64,000 nucleotides of DNA, taken from assembly GCA_040385825.1 (NCBI GenBank), contig JAZKGQ010000024.1, positions 1-64,000 on the forward strand, written 5' to 3'. Shown here piece after piece: positions 1 to 9,403 of this stretch; position 1 is the stretch's first letter, and the number at the start of each line of letters is the position of its first letter. The notes beneath the pieces are model-generated. The model was given only the letters and a program-made list of their open reading frames with translations. It made no database searches and was not told the origin of the DNA. A program made the position numbers and the translations under genes. Origin of the DNA: JANNNF01 sp040385825 (GTDB taxonomy: Bacteria > Pseudomonadota > Alphaproteobacteria > Rhodobacterales > Rhodobacteraceae).

Positions 1-129
1 GGGCAATGCCCGACCGCCCCCTCGGGCGGGCATTCGTCAACGTCACCAGCAGAAAATCCGTGGGAGAAGTTGAACCATAAACCCCGTAGAACTGCGGTTG
101 CTTGCCCACCCGGCGGGCGGGCATTGCCC
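1..129. repeat. Inverted repeat at left window edge
   Basis: GGGCAATGCCCG at 1-12 recurs as its exact reverse complement at 118-129, and GC-rich imperfect palindromes follow at about 9-31 and 103-122. No convincing gene lies in 1-184. The element sits downstream of the leftward phosphoesterase gene and may act as a transcript-end structure or a small intergenic repeat, but it may extend outside the window. Confidence 0.5.
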
Positions 130-184
130 TTTCGTCGTGCAAGTTTGAAGGCAGACCGGAAAACAGGACCGGTTCCCTCAAGGT

Positions 185-1747
185 TCATCCTGCCTTGGCG
201 CCGGTCAGCTCAACGCGGCTCAACGACACCTGTAGCACCGACAAAAACCGCCGCAGGAATGCGGCGACAGATGCCCTGGGGTCGGCCGCCGCATCGCCGA
301 ACACGGCAATCGCCCGCAGGCGTGCCATGCGATCGGGGGCAAGCCCGGCCAGATCGCCCGCCTCGCGCAGCAGACAGGCGTCTGCGATCACCTGCTCCAG
401 CGGGGTCGCATCGCCGCCCTGCCCGCCCAGCATCCCCACCAGATCGGCCAGTGTTCTGCCCTGAGTTGCGGCCAGCACATCGGCAGGCCAGTCGCGGGTC
501 ATCCGGCGGTGCAGCCGGGCGCGGAACTGGGTTTCCAGAAATGCGCCATAGGGCCGTCCCGGCCCTGTGCGGCCCTCGGCGGCGTAAAGCGCGGTCAGAT
601 CGGGGTCTGGCGGCAGGTCGGCCAGGGACAGGGTTTCAAGCGCAACATCCGTCCCAAGCGCCGTCACGATCCCGAAGCCGGGCGGACAGGACACCAGCGA
701 GGGCAGCGCCACATCGGTCAGCCCCCCCTGTCGCGTGACCGCCTTCACATGCAGATGCCCGCCCGCGTGAAAGCGGACCCCCGCCGCGATCAGCGCCTTG
801 GCCACCGCCGGCCCCGGCGTGCGGCGGGCAAAGCTGGTCTGACCGAACAGCGCCACCTCGGACCCCGCCGCATCCTGAAACGGGTCCAGCACCGGGTAAT
901 GCGACACGGGGATCAGGGTCTTGCCCAAAGCCCCAGCCCGCGCGGTCACATCGGCGATCCAGGGCAGCAGATGCGGCTTGACCCGCAGCACCGCGTTCCA
1001 GCCGGCATCGGTGGGGTCGATGAACGCCTTCTTGCGGGTCGCATCATGGCGGCCGGGACGGGGTTCAAACACATTGGCGTCGATCATCAGCAGCCACAGG
1101 CCGGCGTCGGGTTCGACCAGATAGGACGCGTCCATCAGGGGCTGGCTGACCGACCCATCCGCCGCATGGGCCAGATACATCCGGGCATGCGGCGCGTCCG
1201 ACGGGCCGAACGGGCTTTCCCAATGCAGATCGCGGGCATCGCGAAACAGCCCATGCGCAGCCATCGCCAGCAGCGCGTCCGGCATCCCGCCGCAGCGCAT
1301 CGCGGGGGTCAGCAAGGCCCCCTCCATGTCCGGATCACTGGACACCAGCACCGATTGCCCCGCTGCCGTGACCAGACGGGTCGAGGTGTGCTTGCCATGC
1401 GGGCCGTACAGATCATGGTTGCCGGGGATCGCGTAGAACCGCAGCCCAAGGGCAGCATAGCGGGCCAGCAGGGCCGCCAGCCTGCGCGTCGTCTCGTGCT
1501 GGCCATCGTCGGTGTAATCGCCCGCCAGCACCACATGGCGCACCCCTGCAGCAAGAATCCGGTCCAGGGCGGCGGTCAGGGCGGCGGCGGCCTCATTTAC
1601 CGCACGGGCGGCGGTTTGCACCTCGGTCCAGGGGCGCACGGCCATGCGGCCCCGGCCAAGATCGACCCCCAGCCCGAAATCGCCGAACGGATCGTGGAAA
1701 TGCGCATCCGCAATCAGCGCGACCCGAAAGCGGCTATCGCCTGGCAT
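185..1747 (-). CDS. Calcineurin-like metallophosphoesterase
   Basis: A 520-aa protein with the full set of calcineurin-like dimetal motifs. In order these are LIADAHFHD (about residues 11-19), VLAGDYTDDG, IPGNHDLYG, VSHYPVLDP and HAGGHLHV. The family hydrolyses phosphomonoesters or phosphodiesters, and the substrate cannot be read from sequence. No signal peptide is evident, so it is probably cytoplasmic. The start at 1747 (MPGDSRFRVAL) was preferred over an upstream in-frame start because it begins just before the first metal motif. It overlaps the upstream methyltransferase gene by 14 bases, which suggests translational coupling. It is the last gene of a three-gene leftward group with a nucleotide-sugar dehydrogenase, so a role in glycan or glycolipid chemistry is inferred only. 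Confidence 0.85.
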   Translation of the reverse strand: MPGDSRFRVALIADAHFHDPFGDFGLGVDLGRGRMAVRPWTEVQTAARAVNEAAAALTAALDRILAAGVRHVVLAGDYTDDGQHETTRRLAALLARYAALGLRFYAIPGNHDLYGPHGKHTSTRLVTAAGQSVLVSSDPDMEGALLTPAMRCGGMPDALLAMAAHGLFRDARDLHWESPFGPSDAPHARMYLAHAADGSVSQPLMDASYLVEPDAGLWLLMIDANVFEPRPGRHDATRKKAFIDPTDAGWNAVLRVKPHLLPWIADVTARAGALGKTLIPVSHYPVLDPFQDAAGSEVALFGQTSFARRTPGPAVAKALIAAGVRFHAGGHLHVKAVTRQGGLTDVALPSLVSCPPGFGIVTALGTDVALETLSLADLPPDPDLTALYAAEGRTGPGRPYGAFLETQFRARLHRRMTRDWPADVLAATQGRTLADLVGMLGGQGGDATPLEQVIADACLLREAGDLAGLAPDRMARLRAIAVFGDAAADPRASVAAFLRRFLSVLQVSLSRVELTGAKAG

Positions 1748-2210
1748 AGACAAAATACCGCTCGGCGGACACGCCCGGCGGCAAGGCCAGCGCCACAAGC
1801 CCCGGATGACCCAGCGGCAAACCACTGACCGCAATGCCGCCTGGGGCCAGCAAACCCGCCATCAGCCCCGGCAACCATGTCAGCGTCACCGCGTCCACAT
1901 CCGCGTAGCCTGTGCCGATATCGGCATGGGCCAAGGCCGCGTTCTGCCCGACAAGGGCCAACCCGGTTTCGGCAATCTCGCCCAGCACCAGATCACAGGG
2001 GGCAGGCACGCATGACCCATGCGCAGCCAAAGCCCGGTCAAAGGCCAGGATGCGGCGGGTGGGAAAAAGCTCGGCCAGATGGCTGTAGGTGCGGCCATTG
2101 CCAAGGCCGATCTCAAGGATTGCCCCCTGCGGCAGGGAAACCGTGGCCAGATGGTTCAGGATGTCGCGCTGCGCGGACAGGCGGCGGATGAAACTGTCAA
2201 GCCGGCTCAT
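1734..2210 (-). CDS. Class I SAM-dependent methyltransferase, small (Methyltransf_17-like)
   Basis: A 158-aa protein with a clear SAM-binding motif I (ILEIGLGNGRTYSHL, about residues 31-45) and an acidic strand-2 end (ILAFDRAL). The short length and the start MSRLDSFIRRL fit the compact S-adenosylmethionine methyltransferase family often labelled Methyltransf_17. The acceptor is unknown. The gene begins 4 bases after the nucleotide-sugar dehydrogenase stop and its own end overlaps the phosphoesterase start, so the three are probably one transcript. Confidence 0.8.
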   Translation of the reverse strand: MSRLDSFIRRLSAQRDILNHLATVSLPQGAILEIGLGNGRTYSHLAELFPTRRILAFDRALAAHGSCVPAPCDLVLGEIAETGLALVGQNAALAHADIGTGYADVDAVTLTWLPGLMAGLLAPGGIAVSGLPLGHPGLVALALPPGVSAERYFVYARR

Positions 2211-2214
2211 GCCG

Positions 2215-3606
2215 TTACGCCTTCACGATATGGTCGCCCGCAATGCCCCGGCGGGCAAAGACATTGCGGGTGTCGATGATCAGCGGCGACCAGTCGGCAA
2301 GGCGGGCATAGTCGACATCGTCATGGTCAGTGGCCACCAGCACGGCATCGAAGGCGGCAACCGTCGCCTGATCCAGCGCCACCGACGCCCGCCCCATCAG
2401 CGCGCCGTAGGCCCGCGTCTTGGGAATTTGCGCCACGAACTGGTCGTGATAGGCGGCCTGGCCCCCGCGTTCCTCGATCAGTTCGATCAGTTTCAGCGAC
2501 GGGCTTTCGCGGATGTCGGGCACGTTCTTCTTGTAGGCAAGGCCGATCACCAGCACGCGCGACCGGCTGAGCGCCATGCCCCGCAGCCGATCCAGCGCCT
2601 CGGCCAGACGGGTGACGACATGGCGCGGCATGGCGGAATTGATTTCCCCCGCCAGTTCGATGAAGCGGGTGCTCAGGTCATATTCGCGCGATTTCCACGT
2701 CAGGTAAAACGGGTCGATCGGAATGCAATGCCCGCCCAGCCCCGGACCGGGGTAAAAGGGCATGAAGCCGAAAGGCTTGGTCTTGGCGGCGTCGATCACC
2801 TCCCAGATGTCCACGCCCATGGCCTCGTAGATCACCTTCAACTCGTTCACCAAGGCGATGTTGACCGCGCGAAACACGTTTTCCGTCAGCTTCACCGCCT
2901 CGGCGGTGGCGGTCGAGGATACCGGCACCGTGGTCTGCACCACGGCCCCGTAAAAGGCCTGCATCAGATCGCCTGCCGGGCCGCCGTCGCCTGCAATGAC
3001 CTTGGGGATGGTCTGGGTGTCGAAGGCACGGTTGCCGGGGTCTTCGCGTTCGGGCGAAAAGCCAAGCCAGAAATCATGGCCGGATCGCAGCCCCGTGGCC
3101 TCCAGTATCTGCTTGACCGGGCCATCGGTGGTGCCGGGGTAAGTGGTTGATTCCAGAACGATCAACTGGCCGGGGCGCAGGGTTCTGGCGATGGCGTCAC
3201 AGGTGCGGGTGACATAGGACAGATCGGGTTCGCGGTGCCGGGTCAGCGGGGTGGGCACGCAGATCACGATGACATCGCAGGCCCCCAGACTCGCGAAATC
3301 GCCGGTGGCGGCAAAGCGGCCCGCCTGCACTTCGGCGGCGAGGATGGTCGTGGGCACCGCCTCGATATAGCTTTCGCGCGAAGCGACCGCCGTGATCTTG
3401 GCGGGGTCGGTGTCAAACCCGGTCACGCTAAACCCGGCACGGGCCACGGCCATTGCCAGAGGCAGGCCGACATAGCCAAGGCCGATCACCCCCACACGGG
3501 CCGCGCGGGTTTGCAGCAGGGCAAGCAAGGGGGTATGCGGCAAGATCGACCTGTGTTTTCCGGGTATCCCCCGGAAATGCGGCAGTTTCAGAAGCCTGTC
3601 AAGCAT
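2215..3606 (-). CDS. UDP-N-acetylglucosamine / UDP-sugar 6-dehydrogenase
   Basis: A 463-aa nucleotide-sugar dehydrogenase that would oxidise C6 of a UDP-sugar to the uronic acid with two NAD+. The Rossmann motif GVIGLGYVGLPLA lies at about residues 39-51, and the catalytic cysteine is in GLGGHCIPIDPFY. GFSPEREDPGN is typical of the WbpA/TviB (UDP-GlcNAc or UDP-GalNAc) branch rather than the UDP-glucose branch, though I cannot settle the substrate. The C-terminal UDP-binding domain is present (GLAYKKNVPDIRESPS). It supplies an activated uronic acid to the surrounding glycosyltransferase genes. It is divergent from the GT4 gene at 3686, leaving about 80 bases for both promoters. Confidence 0.9.
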   Translation of the reverse strand: MLDRLLKLPHFRGIPGKHRSILPHTPLLALLQTRAARVGVIGLGYVGLPLAMAVARAGFSVTGFDTDPAKITAVASRESYIEAVPTTILAAEVQAGRFAATGDFASLGACDVIVICVPTPLTRHREPDLSYVTRTCDAIARTLRPGQLIVLESTTYPGTTDGPVKQILEATGLRSGHDFWLGFSPEREDPGNRAFDTQTIPKVIAGDGGPAGDLMQAFYGAVVQTTVPVSSTATAEAVKLTENVFRAVNIALVNELKVIYEAMGVDIWEVIDAAKTKPFGFMPFYPGPGLGGHCIPIDPFYLTWKSREYDLSTRFIELAGEINSAMPRHVVTRLAEALDRLRGMALSRSRVLVIGLAYKKNVPDIRESPSLKLIELIEERGGQAAYHDQFVAQIPKTRAYGALMGRASVALDQATVAAFDAVLVATDHDDVDYARLADWSPLIIDTRNVFARRGIAGDHIVKA

Positions 3607-3685
3607 CGTGCATCAGTGCCGAAACCCATCGCCCTTGGCCGGGTTTGGCGTTAAGCTGGCCTGGCTGCCCCAATCTCTGGCCTCC

Positions 3686-4759
3686 ATGCCCCGCCCCTTG
3701 CGCATCGCATTCTACGCCCCGCTGAAAGATCCCGACCATCCGGTGCCCTCGGGCGACCGCCTGATGGCGCGGATGCTGGTGGCCTGCCTGCAGGCGGCGG
3801 GGCACCGGGTGACGGTGATGTCGCGCCTGCGGGCCTATCTGCGCGACCCGGACGATGCGGCAGGCTGGGCCGCGTTGCAGACCGCCGCCGCAGCCGAGGT
3901 GGTGCGTCTGGGCCATGTGCAGGCCGACCTGTGGTTCACCTATCACCCCTATTACAAATCGCCCGACCTGATCGGCCCGTCTGTCTGCGCCAAAGGCAAC
4001 TTGCCCTATGTGACCTGCGAGGCGTCCTATTCAAGCCGCCGCAATCTGGGGGTCTGGGCAGCGATGCAGGCGCAGGTCTTGCAGGCGGTGCAGGGGGCGG
4101 CGCTGAACCTGTGCCTTACCGACCGCGACCGGGTGGGGCTGCTTGCCGCCGCGCCGCGGGCTGTGGTGGCGCGGTTGCCGCCCTTCATCGACGAGGCGCC
4201 CTTTGCCGCCCCCCCCACCCCGCGCCCCGGCCATCTGGTGACGGTGGCCATGATGCGCGCGGGCGACAAGGCGCAAAGCTATGCCCTGCTGGCGCAGGCC
4301 TTGGCCCTGCTGCCAGAGGGGCTGGACTGGCATCTGACGGTGGCAGGCGACGGGCCGTTGCGGTCGCAGGTGCAGGCGATGTTCGGCAATCGCGTGACCT
4401 GGGCGGGGCAGATGGACCGGGCCGGAGTGGCGGCCTTGCTGGCGACGGGGGCGGTTTACGTCTGGCCGGGGTGCGGCGAGGCCTACGGGCTGGCCTATCT
4501 GGAGGCGCAGGCGGCAGGACTGCCGGTGGTGGCGATGGCGGTGGCAGGCGTGCCCGAGGTGGTGACGGATGGCGTGACCGGGTTCCTGCTGCCAGACGGC
4601 GATGCGGCGGGAATGGCTGCGGCGATCGAACGCCTGCTGACGGATGCGGATTTGCGCGGCACCATGGGCCGCGCCGCACGGGGGCAGGTCCAGTTGCGCC
4701 ATACCATGCAGGGGGCAACGCGGCGGCTGGACACGCTGCTGCAAGGGGTGGTGGCATGA
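3686..4759 (+). CDS. Glycosyltransferase family 4
   Basis: A 357-aa GT-B glycosyltransferase. The C-terminal donor-binding half carries the GT4 E-x7-E signature in GEAYGLAYLEAQAAG, followed by LPVVAMAVAGVPEVV and GVTGFLLPDGD. The N-terminal half starts RIAFYAPLKDPDHPVPSGDR, with the usual glycine/serine-rich acceptor loop. The start at 3686 was chosen because MPRPLRIAFYAP opens the first beta strand, and an in-frame ATG at 3608 would add a low-complexity leader. The stop overlaps the next gene's ATG (ATGA), so it is coupled to the deacetylase-like gene. Sugar donor and acceptor are unknown. Confidence 0.87.
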   Translation: MPRPLRIAFYAPLKDPDHPVPSGDRLMARMLVACLQAAGHRVTVMSRLRAYLRDPDDAAGWAALQTAAAAEVVRLGHVQADLWFTYHPYYKSPDLIGPSVCAKGNLPYVTCEASYSSRRNLGVWAAMQAQVLQAVQGAALNLCLTDRDRVGLLAAAPRAVVARLPPFIDEAPFAAPPTPRPGHLVTVAMMRAGDKAQSYALLAQALALLPEGLDWHLTVAGDGPLRSQVQAMFGNRVTWAGQMDRAGVAALLATGAVYVWPGCGEAYGLAYLEAQAAGLPVVAMAVAGVPEVVTDGVTGFLLPDGDAAGMAAAIERLLTDADLRGTMGRAARGQVQLRHTMQGATRRLDTLLQGVVA

Positions 4760-5463
4760 CGGACAGCTTCCTGCGCGCGCTAGACGCCCGCGCCGCAGCG
4801 GGCAGCCCGGCGCAGTTCTGGCTGCGCGATGATGATGCGGTGAAACCGACTGCCGCTTTGGATCAGCTTTTGGCCTGCGCCCCGGTGCCGCTGACGCTCG
4901 CGGTCATTCCGGCCTTTGCGGGCGCGGCTTTGGCGGACAGGCTGGCAACGGCTCCCCGCGTGACCGTGGCCCTGCATGGCTGGGCGCATGTGAACCACGC
5001 AAGCCCGGATCAGAAGAAACAGGAACTGGGCGACCACCGCCCTGCCGCCACGGTTCTGGCCGAACTGGCGCAGGGGACAGCACATCTGCGGGCGCTGTTC
5101 GGCGCACAACATGCCGCTGTGCTGGTGCCGCCCTGGAACCGCATTTCGCCTGCCGTGGTGACAGGCCTGCCCGGCATCGGCATCCGGGCGCTGTCGGTCT
5201 TTGGCCCGGCAAAACCGGCGCCCTTGCCGGTGATCAACACCCATGTCGATGTGATCGACTGGCACGGCACACGCGGCGGACGCGACGATGCCGTGCTGCT
5301 GGACGAACTGACGCAGGCGATGGACCTTGGCCCGCCGGTGGGCCTGCTGACCCACCATCTGGTGCATGACGCGCAAGTCTGGCGGTTTCTGGACCGGCTG
5401 TTTGCGCTGACCATCGGCCATCCGGGCTGCCGGTGGGCGGGCTTGCCCGATCTGCTGGACTGA
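4756..5463 (+). CDS. Polysaccharide deacetylase-like protein
   Basis: A 235-aa protein with NodB-like features. An acidic motif (FWLRDDDAV, about residues 18-26) comes first, then a histidine motif (LHGWAHVNH, about residues 75-83), PPWNRI and LTHHLVHD. These correspond to the catalytic Asp, metal His, substrate-groove and catalytic His motifs of carbohydrate esterase family 4-like enzymes. There is no signal peptide, so a cytoplasmic action on a sugar or lipid-linked intermediate is more likely than on exported polymer. It overlaps the upstream GT4 gene by 4 bases and is convergent with the ABC-like gene ending at 5510. Substrate unknown. Confidence 0.72.
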   Translation: MTDSFLRALDARAAAGSPAQFWLRDDDAVKPTAALDQLLACAPVPLTLAVIPAFAGAALADRLATAPRVTVALHGWAHVNHASPDQKKQELGDHRPAATVLAELAQGTAHLRALFGAQHAAVLVPPWNRISPAVVTGLPGIGIRALSVFGPAKPAPLPVINTHVDVIDWHGTRGGRDDAVLLDELTQAMDLGPPVGLLTHHLVHDAQVWRFLDRLFALTIGHPGCRWAGLPDLLD

Positions 5464-5509
5464 CGCCACCGCACCGCCGCAGCGCGAGGGGTATTGTCGG
5501 GCTTGCCCT

Positions 5510-8185
5510 TCACACGACAGCCTCGTCCGTCAGCACAGCGCCGTTGCCAAAGGTGACGACGCGCTGAAAATACCCGGCATAGGCCTTTGACACCAGCACC
5601 CAGACCACTGCCGGATCGTCGCCCTGCTGGCGCAGGAACGCCAGCGTGGCGCGCACGATCTGTTCCTGGCTGGCCGCGTCCAGCGCCGACAGCGCGCGGT
5701 TGAACACATAGATGTCCGACCGCCGCAGCAGGGCGCGGGCGAAGTTCAGCTTCTGGCGCTGCTGCACCGTCAGCCGCCGCCCGGCAGCCCCCAGATGATA
5801 GTCCAGCCCCGCCGCGAACACCTGTGCATAAAGCGCGGGCCGCGCGCGCAGCAAGCCCAGCAGGATCTCACGCAACTGGCGGTCGGCATCGCTGTATTTC
5901 TGGTTGATCTTGCCAAAGACGATGTTGTCCATCAGCGTGCCCGCCACCAGATAGCGGTCGGGGTCATAGCGCTCGATCAGGGGGCGCAGATGCACCGGCA
6001 GGCCTGCGTGAAAGAAATCGCGCACCGCCACGATCATCTCGCGCACCTCGTCATCCAGCAGGCCAAAGCGGTACTGCGGCTCGATGTACTGGAAGGCCAG
6101 GCCGATCATGGTCTGGCGGTCATCTTCCTTGACGCGGGCAAAGGGCAGGTTCTTCAGCCTGGGGATCAGCGCCTTGATGCGGGGCACATCCTCGGGTTCC
6201 ATATAGGCCAGCCGCTGAAAGAACGGGTGGTCGGCGGGCAGGTCGTCGAACAGCTCGACCGTGGTTTCGGCAATCCGCAGCCCCATGCGGAACAGGATCG
6301 CCTGAAGCCCCGAATTGGCCAGGATACGGCTGAAATAGGCCCCGCCCTCGGCCCGGCCCATCTGGTCCTTCACATCGGTAAAGACGCCAAACAGCAGGTT
6401 GTCGATCACCCGTGCCTCGCTGTTATAGCTGCCCGACTGGAACGGCACCACCAGGTTGGCGCGGTCCAGCCGGTCCAGCTCGGCGCGGAACGCGGCGCGC
6501 AGGGTCAGGATCTGATCCGCCAGACCGGGGTTCGCGGCGGTGTTCAGCGTGGAAAACATCGCAAAATCCACCACCTGATCGGTCAGCCCCACCACATCCA
6601 GCGCCGCCATCATCGCCCCTGCCAGACCGTCATCCCCATGCCCGGTAACAGCGGCGGGGTCGATCCAGTCGGCGGTGAAGGCAAGATCGGGGTTGCCGGA
6701 TTTACGGGCCTCCAGGCTGATGCGCCGGCGCGCGGCGGCGGGTTTGCCTGCCAGCACGGGCTCGGCCAGGGGCGCATGTTTCAACCCGTAGGCCAGATTG
6801 TCGCGCAGCGTGCCCGAGAAGAAATACGTATCCGACGAGGCATAGGTGATCCGCCGCCCGGCAATGGATTCGGGCAGGGCGTTCAGGTCATGATCCCCCA
6901 GCAACACCCGCCCGCCCACCGGCACCGCCAGCCGCGCCAGCACCTCGGCCAGCGCATCGGCGCCCGACGTGGCATCCCCCACCACCGCCACCACCTCGCC
7001 AGGGTCCACCCGCAGCGAGACATGATCCAGCCGCTTGGCCCCGGCATCATCCTCGACCGTCAGGTTCGACACGATCAGCGGCAGCCGCAGGCGCGGGGCA
7101 TAGGACGCGTCCGGGCTGTGCAGGGCGGCGTCGGCCATGTCGGCGGTCTGAAACTGTTCCACCACCTGTTCATATTTGACCTGCACATCCTGCCGGGTCA
7201 GATCCCAGTCGATCAGCTCTTTCAGCGGCCCCGGCAATTCCTTGTAGGCGTTGATCACCGCAACCAGTTGGCCCACATCGAGATTGCCCTTGATCGTCAG
7301 ATAGCCGCCAAAGACGTAGAACAGGAACGGCGTCAGTTGCGCCAGAAAGTTGTTCAGGAACTTGACCATGAACTTGCGCTTGTAGATCTGATAGCGGATG
7401 TGGAAAATCCCGGCCAGCCGGTGGGCAATGTCGGCGCGTTCGTAGTTGGACGTGTCATTGACCCGCACCGCGTTCATGCCATCGACGATTTCCGTCACCC
7501 GCCCCGCCAGATGCCGGGCCTGCAACTGGCGTTCGCGGCCAAGGGCGATCAGGCGGCGGCGCAGCGGCGGGATGATGCCGAACTGCACCGCCACCATGAA
7601 CAGCGCGATCATCCCCAGCCAGAAATGCTGCACAAAGATGAAGAACAGCGCCGTCAGCGCCTGCCCCCCCAGCAACACCGGCTGCACGAAGGCATCGCCG
7701 GTAAAGCCGCCAAGCGGTTCCACCTCGTCCTTGACCATGCTGGCGACCTCGCCGCCCTTGACCTGCTTGAAGGACGCGGGCTGAAACCGCAAGATACGGT
7801 CCACCAGTTCAAACCGGATGCGGCGCAGCAGGCGCTCGCCCAGCAAACCCTTGTAGATGTTGATGTAATACTTGAACAACCCGTTGATGATGACCAGCGC
7901 CAGAAACGCCATGCTCAGCCCCAGCAGGGTTTGCAGCCGGTCCAGTTGCATGCCGCCGATCAGGTTGACCTCGCCCAGCCATGGCAGGGTCAGCGTGTAG
8001 GGCGCAAAGGTCTGCGTGGCGGCATAGGTATCGAACCCGGTGCCGAGGATGGGGCCATTGACGATCAGCTTGGGCAGGTCCAGCGCAAGGTAATAGGGCA
8101 GCATCGATAGCACGGCGATGCACAGAATCCAGATCTGTTGGGGCCGGGTGTGTCGCCAGATGTAGCGTGAAAAGCTGGGTTCCAT
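5510..8185 (-). CDS. ABC-exporter-like protein with degenerate ATPase domain (paralog A)
   Basis: An 891-aa protein. Residues about 1-330 form an ABC-exporter type transmembrane domain. From about 370 onward is a nucleotide-binding-domain fold with every catalytic element altered. Walker A reads GDATSGAD (403-410, no Lys), the signature is LTVQQ (805-809), Walker B is IYVFNR (825-830, no Asp/Glu), and the H-loop position reads VSK. The D-loop SALD (833-836) survives. Between Walker A and the signature is a roughly 400-residue stretch instead of the usual hundred or so, with three Q-loop-like repeats (454-467, 587-600, 745-758). The start at 8185 matches the start of the paralog at 19382. It is the last gene after three glycosyltransferases, 63 bases downstream. 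A substrate and an energy source cannot be assigned; it is probably not an ATPase. Confidence 0.85.
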   Translation of the reverse strand: MEPSFSRYIWRHTRPQQIWILCIAVLSMLPYYLALDLPKLIVNGPILGTGFDTYAATQTFAPYTLTLPWLGEVNLIGGMQLDRLQTLLGLSMAFLALVIINGLFKYYINIYKGLLGERLLRRIRFELVDRILRFQPASFKQVKGGEVASMVKDEVEPLGGFTGDAFVQPVLLGGQALTALFFIFVQHFWLGMIALFMVAVQFGIIPPLRRRLIALGRERQLQARHLAGRVTEIVDGMNAVRVNDTSNYERADIAHRLAGIFHIRYQIYKRKFMVKFLNNFLAQLTPFLFYVFGGYLTIKGNLDVGQLVAVINAYKELPGPLKELIDWDLTRQDVQVKYEQVVEQFQTADMADAALHSPDASYAPRLRLPLIVSNLTVEDDAGAKRLDHVSLRVDPGEVVAVVGDATSGADALAEVLARLAVPVGGRVLLGDHDLNALPESIAGRRITYASSDTYFFSGTLRDNLAYGLKHAPLAEPVLAGKPAAARRRISLEARKSGNPDLAFTADWIDPAAVTGHGDDGLAGAMMAALDVVGLTDQVVDFAMFSTLNTAANPGLADQILTLRAAFRAELDRLDRANLVVPFQSGSYNSEARVIDNLLFGVFTDVKDQMGRAEGGAYFSRILANSGLQAILFRMGLRIAETTVELFDDLPADHPFFQRLAYMEPEDVPRIKALIPRLKNLPFARVKEDDRQTMIGLAFQYIEPQYRFGLLDDEVREMIVAVRDFFHAGLPVHLRPLIERYDPDRYLVAGTLMDNIVFGKINQKYSDADRQLREILLGLLRARPALYAQVFAAGLDYHLGAAGRRLTVQQRQKLNFARALLRRSDIYVFNRALSALDAASQEQIVRATLAFLRQQGDDPAVVWVLVSKAYAGYFQRVVTFGNGAVLTDEAVV

Positions 8186-8248
8186 GCGGATCGTCCGATC
8201 AAAATTCACAGATACCCGTAGCCGAAAAACCGTCAGCAGACAGGGTAA

Positions 8249-9403
8249 CTACATCTGGTCACGCGCTTTTGTGACAAGGGAATACAGGATTTCTGCGCTT
8301 TGGGCCGCGCCGTCAACCGCAATCGCCAGTGCATTTCTGCTCAGCGGCTGTGCGATGGCGGCCCGGATCGCCTGCGTCAGCCTTTCGGCGGTCAGGTCGG
8401 TATCGGCCAGCACCGACACCCGGCCAAGTGCGGCCAGCCGGTCGGCCCGGTCGGCCTGTTCGGTTTCCCCTTGGGCGGTATAGGGCACCAGCAGCGCACG
8501 GCACCCGGCCTGCAAGATATCGCCCACCGTGTTGTAGCCCGCCTGTGACACCGACAGCCCCGCCCCCGACATCAGGCTGGCAAGGTCGGGGCGAAACCGT
8601 TCCAGCCGCACGTTCGGCGGGGCGGTGGCGGCCAGTTGGTCATAGGCATCTTGCGCAAGGTTCGGCCCGGTGATCACGCACCAGCGGCCAAGGTCGGGCA
8701 TCAGCGCCGCCGCCGCCACCGCCGCTGTCACCAGATCACGCCCCACAGCCCCCCCCCCTGCCGAGACAAGCACATCGAAAACCTCTGCCGCCGGGGGGGG
8801 CGGGGCGGGCACGACAAGCCCCGAATAGGCCACCTTGTCGGCAATCAGACCGGCATGGGGAAAGCTGTCGCCAAGCGACGCAAAGCCGGGGTCGCCATGC
8901 ACCAGCACCAGATCGAAGTGATTGCGCACCTGATCGACGGTTTCCATATCGCGGTCCGGGCGGCCCCGGCGTTGCAGGATGTCGCGCAGCGATGACACCA
9001 GCAGCGGACGGGGGCTGGTGGCCTCGATCGCGTCAATCAGCGGCAGCAGTTCAAAGCGCACCTGACGGCGGCCAAAGGGAAAGGCCTCGATCATCACGAT
9101 GTCGGGTTGCAGGCGGTGGTAAGTGTCCAGCAGCATCGCGGTGCGATGTTCCAGAAACGCGGCATCGGCGGGGCTGCCGTCCGCCGTGACCAGCCCCTTG
9201 AAGCCACCATCGCGCACCGCAATCGGCGGCAGGGCGACATGGGGAATGTCATCGCCCGGAAACCCCGGCACCGGCATGCCGCCTGTCACCAGCGTCACCG
9301 CCATGCCCCGCGCGATCATCGCGCGGGCGACGCGGCTGGCGCGGGCCAGATGGCCGATGCCCAGCAGATGCTGGACGTAGAACAAGACCTTTGGTGCAGT
9401 CAT
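8249..9403 (-). CDS. Glycosyltransferase, MurG-like fold (COG4671 type)
   Basis: A 384-aa protein opening with VLFYVQHLLGIGHLARASR, the GxGH-type loop of GT-B enzymes related to MurG/GT28. Later glycine-rich motifs (LVSAGGGAVG, LMSGAGLSVSQAGYNT and LVPYTAQGETEQADR) form the donor site. The second half resembles UDP-GlcNAc-type transferases, but the donor is not known. The gene overlaps the upstream GT4 gene by 4 bases (9400-9403) and precedes the ABC-like gene, so it belongs to the long leftward operon. It is related in fold and opening motif to the protein at 10626-11837. Confidence 0.82.
   Translation of the reverse strand: MTAPKVLFYVQHLLGIGHLARASRVARAMIARGMAVTLVTGGMPVPGFPGDDIPHVALPPIAVRDGGFKGLVTADGSPADAAFLEHRTAMLLDTYHRLQPDIVMIEAFPFGRRQVRFELLPLIDAIEATSPRPLLVSSLRDILQRRGRPDRDMETVDQVRNHFDLVLVHGDPGFASLGDSFPHAGLIADKVAYSGLVVPAPPPPAAEVFDVLVSAGGGAVGRDLVTAAVAAAALMPDLGRWCVITGPNLAQDAYDQLAATAPPNVRLERFRPDLASLMSGAGLSVSQAGYNTVGDILQAGCRALLVPYTAQGETEQADRADRLAALGRVSVLADTDLTAERLTQAIRAAIAQPLSRNALAIAVDGAAQSAEILYSLVTKARDQM

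Noticed and set aside
5795..8110. Long open frame on the + strand, antisense to the ABC-like gene
   Set aside because: Rich in His, Gln and Arg with no motif; it is the usual shadow of a high-GC gene in the opposite strand.
5510..8185. Idea that the ABC-like genes are pseudogenes
   Set aside because: Both copies are full length, in frame, share the same residue replacements and keep a conserved insert, which neutral decay would not produce.
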